From: an uncultured Rubrobacteraceae bacterium
Lineage (GTDB): Bacteria; Actinomycetota; Rubrobacteria; Rubrobacterales; Rubrobacteraceae
DNA: 46,782 nt
Direction of reading: 5' to 3'
Assembly (NCBI GenBank): GCA_902806015.1
Contig: CADCUZ010000034.1
Coordinates: forward strand, 1 to 46,782
In this document: positions 46,607-46,782 of the stretch, in pieces
Layout: each line of letters opens with the position of its first letter
How positions within the stretch are numbered: position 1 is the first letter of the stretch
Notes under the pieces: generated by a model
The model's input: the letters and a program-made list of their open reading frames with translations, nothing else
What the model was told of the DNA's origin: nothing
Databases searched by the model: none
Program-made: the position numbers and the translations under genes

Positions 46607-46782
46607 GTACGCGCAGCGCCTAGGGCAGAAACGTCGAAAGCACCGATGCGTGCGGGTCGGGCGAGGCTTGTCGGGCGATCCTCGCGTCCAGAACCCCCAA
46701 CGGAGGGTCGACGAGGGAGTCGCCCAGGGTATACGCCTGCCTCCGGGTTCAGGCGGGTACAACCGCTGTTATGTACCCCCAA

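Noticed and set aside
1..46782. CRISPR array, prophage or IS element
   Set aside because: No regularly spaced repeats, no transposase or integrase motifs and no terminal inverted repeats with target duplications were seen; decay is by indels, not insertions.

Overview
The window is chromosomal DNA of very high GC content. It carries a primary sigma factor, MurE, PBP1A, PyrE/PyrF, HU, GroES, TrmFO and a CysM/CysO-type sulfur-carrier operon. The gene set (HemQ, a JAMM/CysO cysteine pathway, a GT81 glucosyl/mannosyl-3-phosphoglycerate synthase, a MurE without the DNPR motif) and codon use point to an actinomycete-grade bacterium. My best guess is Rubrobacter or a close relative; this is inferred from gene content, as no 16S is present. 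Only one tRNA gene (Pro-CGG) was found, and there is no CRISPR array, prophage or intact insertion sequence.

Layout. 1-4395: decayed DNA (alpha/beta-hydrolase, zinc-ribbon protein and PaaI-type thioesterase remnants) around one intact class II glutamine amidotransferase. 4396-8372: acyl-CoA ligase, SDR oxidoreductase, trmFO. 8405-12101: a broken epoxide-hydrolase-like gene, then a minus-strand aminotransferase-ddl pair and a broken unknown gene. 12150-16229: dITP/XTP pyrophosphatase, then E1alpha-E1beta-E2 of a pyruvate/2-oxoacid dehydrogenase. 16998-19037: an EF-G paralogue. 19421-21632 (minus): a broken nitrile hydratase locus and the compatible-solute gene gpgS/mpgS. 21777-26723: surE-HAD phosphatase, a class V aminotransferase and, divergently, PBP1A. 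27380-29330 (minus): inositol monophosphatase and the primary sigma factor, divergent from murE. 29573-33681: murE, a CsoR-like protein, two small proteins, pyrE, HU, pyrF. 33686-38682: a 30-residue membrane peptide, a thioredoxin-fold protein without cysteines, a broken D,D-carboxypeptidase, a PfkB kinase, thioredoxin, groES and a CwlM-like amidase. 38870-39110: tRNA-Pro and a candidate structured RNA. 39153-45283 (minus): M19 dipeptidase, the cysM-JAMM-cysO-moeZ operon, hemQ and an aldo/keto reductase. 45389-46606: a broken comB-like gene and a small gene with its own signals.

The most interesting system is the four-gene minus-strand operon at 40444-43342. It puts a cysteine synthase, a JAMM peptidase, a ubiquitin-fold sulfur carrier and an E1-rhodanese enzyme side by side. 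The carrier does not end in Gly-Gly: six residues (SHEGCC) follow the diglycine, so it looks like a precursor that must be cut, most simply by the neighbouring JAMM enzyme. About ten accessory genes carry frameshifts or stops while housekeeping genes are intact, which suggests real gene decay rather than base-calling error. Several genes start only a few bases after a TATAAT-like box and have no ribosome-binding site, which suggests leaderless mRNAs.
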